64,000 nt of DNA from Gemmatimonadaceae bacterium (GTDB lineage: Bacteria > Gemmatimonadota > Gemmatimonadetes > Gemmatimonadales > Gemmatimonadaceae). Position 1 is the stretch's first letter; each line of letters starts with the position of its first letter. The position numbers were made by a program, and so were the translations under genes. The stretch lies in the NCBI GenBank assembly GCA_013813715.1, contig JACCRF010000097.1, positions 1 to 64,000 of the forward strand, in the 5' to 3' direction. The notes under the pieces were generated by a model that saw nothing but the letters and a program-made list of their open reading frames with translations, searched no databases and was not told where the DNA came from. Shown one piece after another: positions 41,922 through 50,575 of this stretch.

Positions 41922-44198
41922 GTGCAAATGTTTCCAGCTCGATTTCTGGTTGGCGGCGTGGCACTCGCCGTCACTCTCACCAGCCCTGGCTACGCACAAA
42001 CGCTGCCCGGGCAGCTCAGTTACCCGGCAACTGCCCGGGGCGATCAGGTTGACGATTACCATGGCACCCGGATCGCCGATCCTTACCGCTGGCTCGAGGA
42101 CACCAGCTCGCCCGACACGAAGGCATGGATCGCGGCCCAGAACGCCGTCACCTTCGCCTATCTCGCGGCAATTCCCCGGCGAGACGCGATCAGAAAGCGG
42201 CTGACCGAGGTCTGGAACTTCCCGCGCTATTCCGTACCCTGGAAAGCGGGCAATCGCCTCTTCTTCTACGAGAATAGCGGCCTCCTCAACCAGAGCATCC
42301 TTTACGTCAGGGACGGAAACCGGCCGCCTCGCGTTCTCATCGACCCCAACGGTCTTTCGGCCAACGGAACAGTCGCGCTGACCGTCGCCGAGGAGGCGCC
42401 CGACGGGCGGCATCTCGCCTACGGCGTGTCGGCGAGCGGATCGGACTGGCAGGAGTTCCGGGTTCGAAACGTCGACTCCGGCCGCGATCTCGCCGATACC
42501 CTCAAGTGGGTGAAATTCTCGGGGCTCTCTTGGACGAAGGACAACAAGGGCTTCTTCTACTCCCGCTACGACGAGCCGAAGGGCGGCAACCGGCTCATCG
42601 ACGCGAACAGGCATCACAAGGTCTACTACCACCGGCTCGGCACGACGCAGGCGGCCGACCAGCTCGTGTACGACCGTCCCGATCAGCCCGGCTGGCTGCT
42701 CAACACGGCAGTCACGCACGATGGAACCTTCGCGATCATCACCGTCTACGCTGGCTCCGATCCGCGCAACCGGCTGTACTACATCTTCCTCGACAACCCG
42801 AAGAAGCCGAAGATCAACGCGCCGGTCGTCCGCCTCATGGACAACGCCGACGCCGAGTATCAGTTCCTCAACAACACGGGCGACAATTTCCTCGTGCGGA
42901 CGGACTTCGGCGCGCCGAAAGGCCGGATTGTTTCGGTGGACATCAACTTCCCGCAGTCCAACCGCTGGATGACGGTGATCCCCGAAAGCAAGGATGCGCT
43001 GAGGAGCGCGAAGGTCGTCGGAAGGAACCTGGTGACCTCGTATCTCCAGGACGCGCATTCTAGCATCCGTCTCTATGGCATGCCCAATCCCGACGACTTC
43101 CGCCGCGGCCGGGGTGTGCAGACGGAGCCCGGTCGCGGGCAGCGCGGCGTTGCAGACGGTCCGCTTCCCCCCGAGCGCGGCGGTCTTTCGGCGCGCGGAT
43201 ATCCCTACCTCGGCGAGCTCGCGCTCCCCGGTCTCGGCACCGTGGATGGCATCTCGGGAGAGCCCGGCGACGACGAGATGTACTACTCCTTCGTCTCCTA
43301 TCTCTACCCGCGGTCGGTCTTCCGGTATGATTTCAAGCGCAGGACGAACGAGGTTTTCAAGAGTCCGAAGCTGTCGGTCGATCCCGCGCAATACGAGACG
43401 AAGCAGGTTTTCTTCACGAGCAAGGACGGCACCCGCGTTCCGATGTTCATCACGCACCCCAAGGGACTGCGGATGGACGGCAGCAATCCGACCATTCTGC
43501 ACGGATATGGCGGATTCAACGTCGCCGAGACGCCGTCATTCTCGGCCGCAAATATCGTGTGGCTGGAGATGGGCGGTATCTACGCGGTTGCCAACCTGCG
43601 CGGCGGAAGCGAGTACGGAAAGGACTGGCATCGCGCGGGCACGCTCGAGCGCAAGCAGAATGTCTTCGACGATTTCATCGCCGCGGCGGAGTATCTGGTG
43701 AAAGAGAAGTACACCTCGTCGCCAAAGCTCGCGATATCGGGCGGATCGAATGGCGGGCTTCTCGTCGGCGCCGTCACGAATCAGAGGCCCGAGCTGTTTG
43801 GCGCGGCGCTTCCAGCGGTGGGAGTGATGGACATGCTGCGATTTCACAAGTTCACCATCGGAGCAGCGTGGACTTCCGACTACGGCTCGGCGGACGATCC
43901 GAAGCAGTTCGCGTTTCTGCGCGCGTATTCGCCGCTGCACAATCTCAAAGCGGGCGCGCGGTATCCGGCGACGCTCGTCCTGACAGCGGATCACGATGAC
44001 CGGGTCGTTCCCGGGCACTCGTTCAAGTATGCCGCGGCGCTTCAGGCCGCGCAGGCGGGACCCGCGCCGGTGCTGATACGGATCTCGACCGACGCCGGAC
44101 ATGGGGCGGGCAAGCCGACGACGAAGCAGATAGAGGAAGCGACGGACAGATTTGCGTTCCTCGTGAAGGCGCTCGATGTGCGGGCTGGGCCCCGGTGA
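41922..44198 (+). CDS. Secreted prolyl oligopeptidase family (S9) serine peptidase
   Basis: A 758-residue exported peptidase cutting after Pro in short peptides. A signal peptide covers residues 1-25 (FLVGGVALAVTLTSPGYAQ). DDYHGTRIADPYRWLED is the S9A N-terminal signature, a seven-blade propeller follows, and the hydrolase domain starts near FFTSKDGTRVPMFITHPKG. The catalytic Ser lies in ISGGSNGGLLVGA, Asp in LTADHDDRVVPGHS, His in STDAGHGAGKP. Between propeller blades there is a 45-residue Gly/Pro/Arg-rich insert (RGRGVQTEPGRGQRGVADG) that appears to be an extension. GTG 41922 or ATG 41928 is possible. It heads a group with the YggT-like gene 30 bases downstream. Confidence 0.9.
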   Translation: MQMFPARFLVGGVALAVTLTSPGYAQTLPGQLSYPATARGDQVDDYHGTRIADPYRWLEDTSSPDTKAWIAAQNAVTFAYLAAIPRRDAIRKRLTEVWNFPRYSVPWKAGNRLFFYENSGLLNQSILYVRDGNRPPRVLIDPNGLSANGTVALTVAEEAPDGRHLAYGVSASGSDWQEFRVRNVDSGRDLADTLKWVKFSGLSWTKDNKGFFYSRYDEPKGGNRLIDANRHHKVYYHRLGTTQAADQLVYDRPDQPGWLLNTAVTHDGTFAIITVYAGSDPRNRLYYIFLDNPKKPKINAPVVRLMDNADAEYQFLNNTGDNFLVRTDFGAPKGRIVSVDINFPQSNRWMTVIPESKDALRSAKVVGRNLVTSYLQDAHSSIRLYGMPNPDDFRRGRGVQTEPGRGQRGVADGPLPPERGGLSARGYPYLGELALPGLGTVDGISGEPGDDEMYYSFVSYLYPRSVFRYDFKRRTNEVFKSPKLSVDPAQYETKQVFFTSKDGTRVPMFITHPKGLRMDGSNPTILHGYGGFNVAETPSFSAANIVWLEMGGIYAVANLRGGSEYGKDWHRAGTLERKQNVFDDFIAAAEYLVKEKYTSSPKLAISGGSNGGLLVGAVTNQRPELFGAALPAVGVMDMLRFHKFTIGAAWTSDYGSADDPKQFAFLRAYSPLHNLKAGARYPATLVLTADHDDRVVPGHSFKYAAALQAAQAGPAPVLIRISTDAGHGAGKPTTKQIEEATDRFAFLVKALDVRAGPR

Positions 44199-44228
44199 TC
44201 GGGCTTCGGTGAGGGACGCTCGAAGCGC

Positions 44229-44819
44229 ATGAACACCGCGATCGGCAGTTTCGACATGGTACTCAGCGCCGTGCGGTTCGTCGTTCTGGTGACCGCGGGC
44301 ATCTTTGCGGTATTCTGCCTGATCGACTGGCTGGTGCGGACGAGGAAGATAAATCTCTTCGGCGCGCTCGCCCGTTTTTCGAGATCGCGCATCGATCCGA
44401 TTCTGGAGCCGATCGAGCGGCGGGTTGTGGGCGCGGGTGGCAATCCCGCGAGCGCGCCGTTGTGGGCGCTAGCCGCAGCGGTCATCGGCGGAATTCTGCT
44501 GATAAGTGTTCTCGATTTTCTTAGGGCCGAGACACTCGGGCTCGCGTTCGCTGTGCGAAGCGGGCCGGGTGGAATCTTCCGCCTGCTGGTATCGTGGACG
44601 TTCGACTTCGTCAGGATCGCCATCCTCGTCCGCGTGGTGAGCAGTTGGCTGCCGGTCTCTCCCTTCTCGCCGTGGATCAGGTGGTCGTACGCGGTGAGCG
44701 AGCCGATACTCCGGCCGCTCCGTGCGGTAATTCCATCCATTGGGCCGATAGACATCACGCCGATCATCGCGTATTTCCTTATCGGCTTTCTTCAGAACGC
44801 AGTCCTGCGCCTGCTTTGA
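44229..44819 (+). CDS. YggT-family double-repeat membrane protein
   Basis: A 196-residue inner-membrane protein with four main hydrophobic segments in two similar halves. The first half ends RSRIDPILEPIERRVVGAGG, the second SWLPVSPFSPWIRWSYAVSEPI-type sequence, then LRPLRAVIPSIGPIDITPII. The EPILxPxRxxIPxxGxIDxTPI motif is the YggT signature. YggT proteins are linked to osmotic tolerance, cell division or lipoprotein positioning; the exact function is open. ATG 44229 begins the first membrane segment after a short leader. It lies between the S9 peptidase and the receiver-like gene on the same strand. Confidence 0.82.
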   Translation: MNTAIGSFDMVLSAVRFVVLVTAGIFAVFCLIDWLVRTRKINLFGALARFSRSRIDPILEPIERRVVGAGGNPASAPLWALAAAVIGGILLISVLDFLRAETLGLAFAVRSGPGGIFRLLVSWTFDFVRIAILVRVVSSWLPVSPFSPWIRWSYAVSEPILRPLRAVIPSIGPIDITPIIAYFLIGFLQNAVLRLL

Positions 44820-44865
44820 CTGAGATTGCCGGTCGGGCTTCGGGTGGGAGGGTAGGCAACTTATA

Positions 44866-45279
44866 GTGGCATTGATCCTGGTTGTTGGAGCCGGCTCGGC
44901 GCTGCTCGAGGGAGTTTCGCAGACACTCGTAGCCTTCGGGCATCGGGTAGTGGTCGCAGGGGATATCGCTGAAGCCGCAAACACGCTGGGGGCGACGCTG
45001 CCGCTGATTGCGATCGTCGAACAGGGCGAGCTCGCGCGGAGTGACGCCACTTGCCAGTTGACGCTCGCGCGGGGTGGGGCGGTGGTCGCGTTTCAAGGTG
45101 AAGAAGGCGACGCGGACCCCCTTCCCTATCGCCTCCGGCGCACGGTCATCGCGAAGCTCCAGCTTCCCCTCGAGCGGCAGCGGCTCCTCGCGCTGGTGCG
45201 ATACGTCGAGGATCGGGCGCATACCGCAGGGCGGGATGCGGGTGAAGATGGCCTTGCGGAGGAGTTTTCCGCCTGGTGA
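44866..45279 (+). CDS. Degenerate receiver-like protein
   Basis: A 137-residue protein resembling a response-regulator receiver: a hydrophobic strand ALILVVGAGSALLEGVSQTL, a second helix-strand unit GHRVVVAGDIAEAANTL, LPLIAIVEQ in place of the phosphorylated Asp strand, and LQLPLERQRLLALVRYV at the position of the last helix. The phospho-acceptor Asp appears to be Glu or missing (IAIVEQGELA) and the acidic pair after strand 1 is absent, so it would not be phosphorylated in the usual way. GTG 44866 has GGGAGGG 14-20 bases upstream and a TTATAG box just before it. Function unknown. Confidence 0.55.
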   Translation: MALILVVGAGSALLEGVSQTLVAFGHRVVVAGDIAEAANTLGATLPLIAIVEQGELARSDATCQLTLARGGAVVAFQGEEGDADPLPYRLRRTVIAKLQLPLERQRLLALVRYVEDRAHTAGRDAGEDGLAEEFSAW

Positions 45280-45346
45280 ACTGCGATTCGGTTAATGCCG
45301 GCATGAATGCGATCCTGGGGATTGCTATGGCTCAGCAGCCGGCGGA

Positions 45347-45632
45347 CTGGCATTCAGCTGGTCAGCGCAGCGCTGCCCGCGACGACGGGAAACGAATAAC
45401 TACATAGGCAGTAGCGGTCGGCTTGGCCAGCCGTCGGCGTCGAGCTCGGCTTTGATGGGGGTCGTGCGGATCCGGTTGATGAGACGGTGCGGTGGGTATC
45501 TCCTGGCGTTTGTGAGTGCGTGCTTGCGCACTAGCGCGACGCCGAGCGGTTACCCGGCTGGCCGCTACCCATTATGTCGTTATTCGCTTCGCGTCGTAGC
45601 CGGTAGCTCGGGGCCCATCGGCTGAATTCCAG
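45347..45632. repeat. Large imperfect palindrome in a gene-free stretch
   Basis: About 500 bases (45280-45776) hold no gene. Three paired blocks keep the same spacing on both sides. CTGGCATTCAGCTG (45347-45360) pairs with 45619-45632. CGAATAACTACATA (45393-45406) pairs with 45573-45586. TCGGCGTCGAGCT (45434-45446) pairs with about 45533-45545. Each block has only one or two mismatches. The centre holds a smaller hairpin, AGTGCG/CGCACT, at 45515-45532. It could be two inverted copies of a decayed mobile element or a structured site. Weak similarity extends outward to about 45300 and 45690. Confidence 0.6.
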
Positions 45633-45776
45633 AAACTGAGCGCCCGGCACACATGCCGAATCCACCGCGAGGTAAATGCTTGCACTCATGATCGAGGAGA
45701 AGCCGCACGACGAGTTAGGCCACCGTCTCATCGGGCAGACGTGGGACTTGCAGCTGCGTCCGACCGGCCGTGGCTC

Positions 45777-47432
45777 TCACGCCACGGCCGCCGCGGCCGC
45801 CCGTCCAGCCGCCCGTCCTGAAAAGAGGCAGCCGCCGAGAAAAGTCCCTTCGAGAGAACGATAGCCGTGCATTCCGCCGCCCCCGAACCCGGCAACCTCG
45901 CCGGCCGCGTACACCCCCGGTACCGGTGCACCAGCAACCCCCAGGACACGGCCTGAGAGATCCGTCTCCAGCCCTCCAAGTGTTTTTCTGGTGAGAATGC
46001 TCAGGCGTACCGCGATCAGCGGGCCTGCCTTTGGATCGAGCAGACGATGTGGCGTCGCGACGCGGATCAACTTGTCGCCGAGGTAGCTGCGCGCGCCCCG
46101 GAGCGCGGTGATCTGGAGATCCTTGGTGAATGGATTCTCGATTTCTCGATCGCGAGCGACAACTTCGCGCTCGACCTGTTCGAAGTCGAGCAGCGAATCG
46201 CCGGTCAACGCGTTCATGCGGCGCACGAGCTCGCGCAGATCCCGCTCGACGATGAAGTCGACTCCCTGCGTCTTGAATGCTTCGACCGGCGCCGGCGCTC
46301 CCGATCCGATACGACCTAGTACGCCGCGAACGCTCTTGCCGGTGAGGTCGGGATTCTGTTCCGACCCCGAGAGGGCGAACTCCTTCTCGATGATCTTCTG
46401 CGTCAGCACGAACCACGTGTGATCGTGGCCGGTACCGAGGATGTGCGCCAGCGTGCCCAGGGTATCGAATCCTGGAAAGAGCGGCACCGGCAATCGCTTG
46501 CCGGTTGCGTCGAGCCAGAGCGACGACGGCCCGGGCAGGATGCGGATGCCGTGATTGGTCCAGATGGGATTCCAGTTGTGGATCCCCTCGACATAGTGCC
46601 ACATCCGGTCGCGATTGATGATTCGCCCGCCCGCCGACTCGGTTATCGCGAGCATGCGGCCGTCCACGTGATCCGGCACACCGCAAAGCATCCGCTTTGG
46701 AGGCTCGCCGAGTCGCGCCGGCCAGTGACGCCTCACGAGATCGTGATTCCCCCCGATTCCACCCGACGTCACGATCACCGCCTGGCCGTGAAACTCGAAC
46801 TCTCCGGCAACGTCGCGCGTGCTTCGAACGCCCCGCGCAACGTTGCTCGGCGCCAGCACCTCGCCCCTGACTCCGTCCACGGTTCCTTTCGTCAAGGTGA
46901 GCCCGCTGACACGATGGCGAAAACGGAAAGTGACCAGCCCGCGTGACTCTGCATCACGAATGCGTTTCACGAACGGTGCGATAACGCCGGGCCCTGTTCC
47001 CCACGTGACGTGAAAGCGCGGGACTGAATTGCCAGGCCCCGTCGCGCCGTAGCCACCGCGCTCCGCCCAGCCAACGACTGGAAAAAATCGAACGCCCTGG
47101 GCGTGCAGCCACGACCGCTTCTCACCAGCAGCGAAATCCACGTAAGCCTCGGCCCAGGTCATCGGCCAATAATCTTCATCCCGGTTGAAGCCGGCGGTGC
47201 CGAGCCAGTCCTGCCACGCGAGATCATGAGAGTCGCGAATCCGCATGCGCCGCTGCTCCGGAGAATCCACGAGGAACAAACCGCCGAACGACCAGAACGC
47301 CTGCCCGCCGAGACTTTGCTCGGGCTCCTGGTCTACGATGATGACACGCCGGCCGGCGTCGGCGAGCTCGGCCGCGGCTACGAGTCCCGCGAGACCTCCG
47401 CCGACGACGACCGCGTCAGCGTGATCGGCCAC
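45777..47432 (-). CDS. FAD-dependent dehydrogenase, ketosteroid-dehydrogenase-like
   Basis: A 551-residue flavoprotein. VVVGGGLAGLVAAAELADAG is the N-terminal FAD-binding glycine motif, and VPGVYAAGEVAGFGGGGMHG the C-terminal one that closes around the flavin. The GQAFWSFGGLFLVDS and WARRxL-free context place it in the FAD-binding-dehydrogenase group related to 3-ketosteroid 1-dehydrogenase and fumarate reductase. The true substrate is unknown, and no steroid genes are nearby. ATG 47432 lies inside the end of the DUF1697 gene (17-base overlap), so it is the third gene of an operon with the PP2C phosphatase. Cytoplasmic by lack of a signal peptide. Confidence 0.85.
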   Translation of the reverse strand: MADHADAVVVGGGLAGLVAAAELADAGRRVIIVDQEPEQSLGGQAFWSFGGLFLVDSPEQRRMRIRDSHDLAWQDWLGTAGFNRDEDYWPMTWAEAYVDFAAGEKRSWLHAQGVRFFPVVGWAERGGYGATGPGNSVPRFHVTWGTGPGVIAPFVKRIRDAESRGLVTFRFRHRVSGLTLTKGTVDGVRGEVLAPSNVARGVRSTRDVAGEFEFHGQAVIVTSGGIGGNHDLVRRHWPARLGEPPKRMLCGVPDHVDGRMLAITESAGGRIINRDRMWHYVEGIHNWNPIWTNHGIRILPGPSSLWLDATGKRLPVPLFPGFDTLGTLAHILGTGHDHTWFVLTQKIIEKEFALSGSEQNPDLTGKSVRGVLGRIGSGAPAPVEAFKTQGVDFIVERDLRELVRRMNALTGDSLLDFEQVEREVVARDREIENPFTKDLQITALRGARSYLGDKLIRVATPHRLLDPKAGPLIAVRLSILTRKTLGGLETDLSGRVLGVAGAPVPGVYAAGEVAGFGGGGMHGYRSLEGTFLGGCLFSGRAAGRAAAAAVA

Positions 47433-47982
47433 TCGTCTTCGTCGAAGTCATTGCGGCAAGCTTTCGGACCGTCGTCACGTTCCGGTATGTCGTGGGCATC
47501 CCGATTGCTTTGTCCAAACGGGGGCCGGGGATCGCCAGCTCGGTGGCAATCCCGCGGCGCAGCCAATAGACCTCGCGCCCGTGGACTTGAAAGTCGTTGG
47601 TCTCCGTTCGGAACGCCATGAACCTCTCTCGCGCCTCGCTGCCTGGTTGGGACGGAAGAAATCCGACCCAGAGCACACGCGGCTCGCCATCGTCCTTCTC
47701 GTTCGGGAACGGGTCGTAACCGGCAATCGCCGCCAGTTCGCCGGGAGTCCGGATGAATGTGGGAACGTCGTAGCCGAGGGCTTCGCGAAGGTTGACGGCA
47801 ATTCTCTCTTCAAGCGCGGGAATGCCGCGGGCGCGGGATTCGAAAATGACGTTGCCGCTCGCGATGAAAGTGCTCACGCCAGTGAAGCCGAGCGACTCGA
47901 ACATCCCTCTAAGCCGTTCCATCTTCACGACGTGACCGCCGACGTTGATGGCGCGAAGGAACGCGATGTACCGGGCGATCAG
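47416..47982 (-). CDS. DUF1697 family protein
   Basis: A 188-residue protein of the DUF1697 family, with the diagnostic start ARYIAFLRAINVGGHVVKM, the LGFTGVSTFIASGNVIFES segment, PTFIRTPGELAAI, and the closing TTYRNVTTVRKLAAM. The family is widespread and uncharacterised; structures resemble small ferredoxin-like folds. The frame that starts with this sequence has no ATG, GTG or TTG; the first fitting codon is CTG 47982 in the junction CTGA, whose TGA is the stop of the PP2C gene. Start by translational coupling is therefore likely. It sits between phosphatase and flavoprotein genes in a three-gene operon. Confidence 0.8.
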   Translation of the reverse strand: MIARYIAFLRAINVGGHVVKMERLRGMFESLGFTGVSTFIASGNVIFESRARGIPALEERIAVNLREALGYDVPTFIRTPGELAAIAGYDPFPNEKDDGEPRVLWVGFLPSQPGSEARERFMAFRTETNDFQVHGREVYWLRRGIATELAIPGPRLDKAIGMPTTYRNVTTVRKLAAMTSTKTSGRSR

Positions 47983-48863
47983 GTGGGTCCGCGCGGAACC
48001 GACCGGCCGACGACGATCGTGATGTTGTCTTTCCCGCCCGCGTCCAGAGCATCCTGGAGCAGCGCTTCGCACACCTGGCGCGCGGATGTCATGGACGTCA
48101 GACGCTCGCGGATGCGATCGTCGGACACGTGGCGGGTCAGTCCGTCGCTGCAGAGCAGCCCGACGTTGTCCCATGACTGCTCGATGCGCCGCACCATCGG
48201 CGCTGCCTGCGGTCCGCCGATGGCGCTCGAAAGTATGTTCGCAAACCGGCTGCGCGCGGCATCAGCAGGCGTGAATATTCCCTCGTCCACGAGCTCCTGC
48301 GCCATGGTCTGGTCGCGCGACATCTGGTGCAGCGTTCCGTCCCTGAAGATGTAGCATCGGCTGTCGCCCACCTGAAGCAGATATCCACGAGGCCACACCC
48401 CGAGCCAGAGCGTGAGCGTGGTAGCCATCCCCCGCCGCTCGGGGTCCTCGGCCGCGGCGGAAGCGAGCTCGTTGTGCACCTTGAGCGCGGCCTGCTCCAG
48501 CTCGCACATGAACTCCGCGTCGTTGGCCGGGTCGCTCGTGTAGTAGCATTGAAGCGACTCCGACACGTAGCGCGTCACGCCTTCGAGAACCAGCCGGCTC
48601 GCTTCCTCGCCGGCAGCGGCGCCGCCCACTCCGTCGGCAACCATGGACAGAAACGCGAGCCGCTCGGAGCCGGCGAGATTCGATGCGTCGGGCAGACTGG
48701 TGTTGTAGACATCGACGTGCCGCCGAAGAGCACAGATGAGGAAATGATCCTCGTTGTTCTTTCGCACGAGCCCTGGGTGCGTCAGGCCGTAGGCGTCGAT
48801 CTCGTTGTCGGCCGGCCGGCGGCCGGGATCGGCGGCGATCGCGATGGTGGTTGGATCGGTCAT
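47979..48863 (-). CDS. PP2C-type Ser/Thr protein phosphatase
   Basis: A 294-residue Mg2+/Mn2+-dependent phosphatase that would reverse the action of Hanks kinases. Family motifs are in order: GLTHPGLVRKNNEDHFLI (metal Asp/Glu), LAFLSMVADGVGGAAAGEEA (the DGxGG metal site), GMATTLTLWLG, QVGDSRCYIFRDG, MSRDQTMAQELVDEG, GLLCSDGLTRHVSDD and GGKDNITIVV. The first 24 residues are an extra leader. It is soluble, with no sensor domain. It begins an operon with DUF1697 and a flavoprotein. It is the only such phosphatase in a window with four kinases. Confidence 0.92.
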   Translation of the reverse strand: MTDPTTIAIAADPGRRPADNEIDAYGLTHPGLVRKNNEDHFLICALRRHVDVYNTSLPDASNLAGSERLAFLSMVADGVGGAAAGEEASRLVLEGVTRYVSESLQCYYTSDPANDAEFMCELEQAALKVHNELASAAAEDPERRGMATTLTLWLGVWPRGYLLQVGDSRCYIFRDGTLHQMSRDQTMAQELVDEGIFTPADAARSRFANILSSAIGGPQAAPMVRRIEQSWDNVGLLCSDGLTRHVSDDRIRERLTSMTSARQVCEALLQDALDAGGKDNITIVVGRSVPRGPT

Positions 48864-49070
48864 CAGCGCTCTGGCAGCGAAGAGGACATGTCATTCAATG
48901 TGCAGTGAGCGGCGGCGGGCCGCCAGCGGTGGGGTTTGTCAGCCTGAACCGCAATCGACGCTGGGCGATCCAGTGTGCAAAGGTGAATCGACACAGCCGT
49001 AGCGGGCCGCACTAACAGACGACTAATGTATGGGCCACATACACCTTTTTCGCCCAATCCCAATTATCGG

Positions 49071-50423
49071 ATGATCCATTCCCGGCCTGCCATCAGGCGA
49101 CTGATTTCGCCTTCATGTCTCTGCGTGGCGATGGCGTGCGCGCCTGCCGTCGACCCGGCGGCGCTGCCTGCCGCAGTCGCATCGCTCGACCCCACCGAGA
49201 GAGCAATCGTCGCCGCGGTCGACGCGCGCGTCCCTGAAGGGCTCGCACTGCTGGAAAGAATCGTGAACATCAACAGCGGCACCATGAACTTCGCCGGCGT
49301 CCGCCAGGTGGGCGGCGTGCTGAGTGCCGAACTCGACAGCCTGGGGTTCGAGACACGCTGGGTTGAGGGCGCAGCGGTGGGACGCGCCGGCCATCTCGTC
49401 GCCGAACGCACGGGAGCGGGACCGCGAATGCTTCTCATCGGCCACCTCGACACCGTGTTCGAACCGACAAGCCCGTTCCAGAAGTTCGAGCGCACGAGCG
49501 ACACGACCGCCAGAGGCCCGGGCATCATCGACATGAAGGGCGGGGATGTGATCATGATCCAGGCGTTCAAGGCGCTCGCAGCGGCGCGCGTACTGAAGGA
49601 CATGAGCATCACTGTCGTGTTCTCGGGAGACGAAGAAGCACCGGGCCGTCCGCTCTCCGCCACGCGGGCGGCGCTGATAGATGCCGCGCGGCGCTCGCGG
49701 TTCGCGATTGGGTTCGAGGATGGGTCCGGCGATCCTCGCACAGCCGTCATTTCGCGCCGCGGAACCGGCACGTGGACCGTTCGTTCGACGGGAACTCCCG
49801 CGCACTCATCGCAGATCTTCCGGCCCGACATCGGCGCCGGCGCGATTTTCGAAGCCGCACGCGTGCTCGACGAATTCCGCGAACAACTGGGCGCACAGCA
49901 GTACCTGACGTTCAATCCTGGCTTCGCCCTTGGCGGGACGGATGTGCAAACTGACAGCACGCAGCCGGGGGGAAGTGCGCATGGCAAAACCAACATCGTC
50001 GCGAAGCACATGCTGGTGACGGGCGACGCGCGCACATTGTCGCCGCAGCAGCTCGAAAGCGTGAAGGCGAGGATGCGCGCCATCGTCGCGCGGCCTCTGC
50101 CGCAGACACGCTCCGAGATCACCTTCGACGACGGCTACCCTCCGCTCGCGCCGACACCCGGCAACCGCCGCCTCCTCTCGATGTACGACGCCGCGAGCCG
50201 CGAGCTCGGCCTTGGGCCGGTGGTCGCCGTCGATCCGATGCGCGCCGGCGCCGCCGATGTCTCTTTCACCGCCGCGTATATCTCGTCCGCGCTCGATGGT
50301 ATCGGACTCTCCGGGTGGGACGGCCACACCGACAAGGAGACCGCCGACCTTCGCAGGTTTCCATCGCAAACGAAACGAGCGGCGATACTGCTCTACAGGC
50401 TCAATCGCGCGGCCGTTCCGTGA
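49071..50423 (+). CDS. Secreted M20 metallopeptidase
   Basis: A 450-residue dizinc exopeptidase, carboxypeptidase G2-like. A lipoprotein-type signal is seen at residues 9-24 (RLISPSCLCVAMACAPAVD). Zinc ligands are in LLIGHLDTVFE (His-x-Asp), GPGIIDMKGGDVIMI (bridging Asp), and VVFSGDEEAPG (the Glu pair, catalytic and metal), with a final His in GWDGHTDKETADL. The middle lid domain spans RRGTGTWTVRSTGTPAHSSQ. It would release amino acids such as glutamate from peptides outside the cytoplasm. ATG 49071 is chosen since it opens the signal; a GACGACTAATGT word 50 bases upstream recurs before the kinase at 55400 and may be the promoter. Confidence 0.88.
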   Translation: MIHSRPAIRRLISPSCLCVAMACAPAVDPAALPAAVASLDPTERAIVAAVDARVPEGLALLERIVNINSGTMNFAGVRQVGGVLSAELDSLGFETRWVEGAAVGRAGHLVAERTGAGPRMLLIGHLDTVFEPTSPFQKFERTSDTTARGPGIIDMKGGDVIMIQAFKALAAARVLKDMSITVVFSGDEEAPGRPLSATRAALIDAARRSRFAIGFEDGSGDPRTAVISRRGTGTWTVRSTGTPAHSSQIFRPDIGAGAIFEAARVLDEFREQLGAQQYLTFNPGFALGGTDVQTDSTQPGGSAHGKTNIVAKHMLVTGDARTLSPQQLESVKARMRAIVARPLPQTRSEITFDDGYPPLAPTPGNRRLLSMYDAASRELGLGPVVAVDPMRAGAADVSFTAAYISSALDGIGLSGWDGHTDKETADLRRFPSQTKRAAILLYRLNRAAVP

Positions 50424-50437
50424 CCGCAGAAAAAATC

Positions 50438-50575
50438 AACTGAGAACTGCCGGCCTGCCAGCGGTCAGGGAGGCAGAGGTCAGCTACGAGGTAGAAACAG
50501 TCAAACTCGCCTCACGTCCGACCTCGTATCTGACTGCTGCCCCGCTGCTTCCTGGCAGGTCGGCTTTTCTCAGTT
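50438..50575. repeat. 138-bp inverted-repeat element (a)
   Basis: Arms 50438-50492 and 50521-50575 pair over 55 nt with gaps; the outer AACTGAGAA/TTCTCAGTT and inner ACGAGGT/ACCTCGT ends pair perfectly. A 28-base loop separates them. It lies between the convergent M20 and MBL genes and overlaps the last codon of the MBL gene. Its ends match the element at 39891 and its inner sequence resembles the arm at 35590. Confidence 0.75.

Noticed and set aside
41886-43502. A 538-codon open frame on the minus strand
   Set aside because: Antisense to the prolyl oligopeptidase gene, whose catalytic motifs and signal peptide are clear.
45304-45408. Short frame starting MNAILGIAMAQQ
   Set aside because: Only 34 codons, inside the left arm of the large palindrome, with no ribosome-binding site or family likeness.
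45390-45592. attC site of an integron cassette
   Set aside because: The outer words (GAATAAC/GTTATTC) do not fit RYYYAAC/GTTRRRY, so the palindrome was kept only as a repeat.
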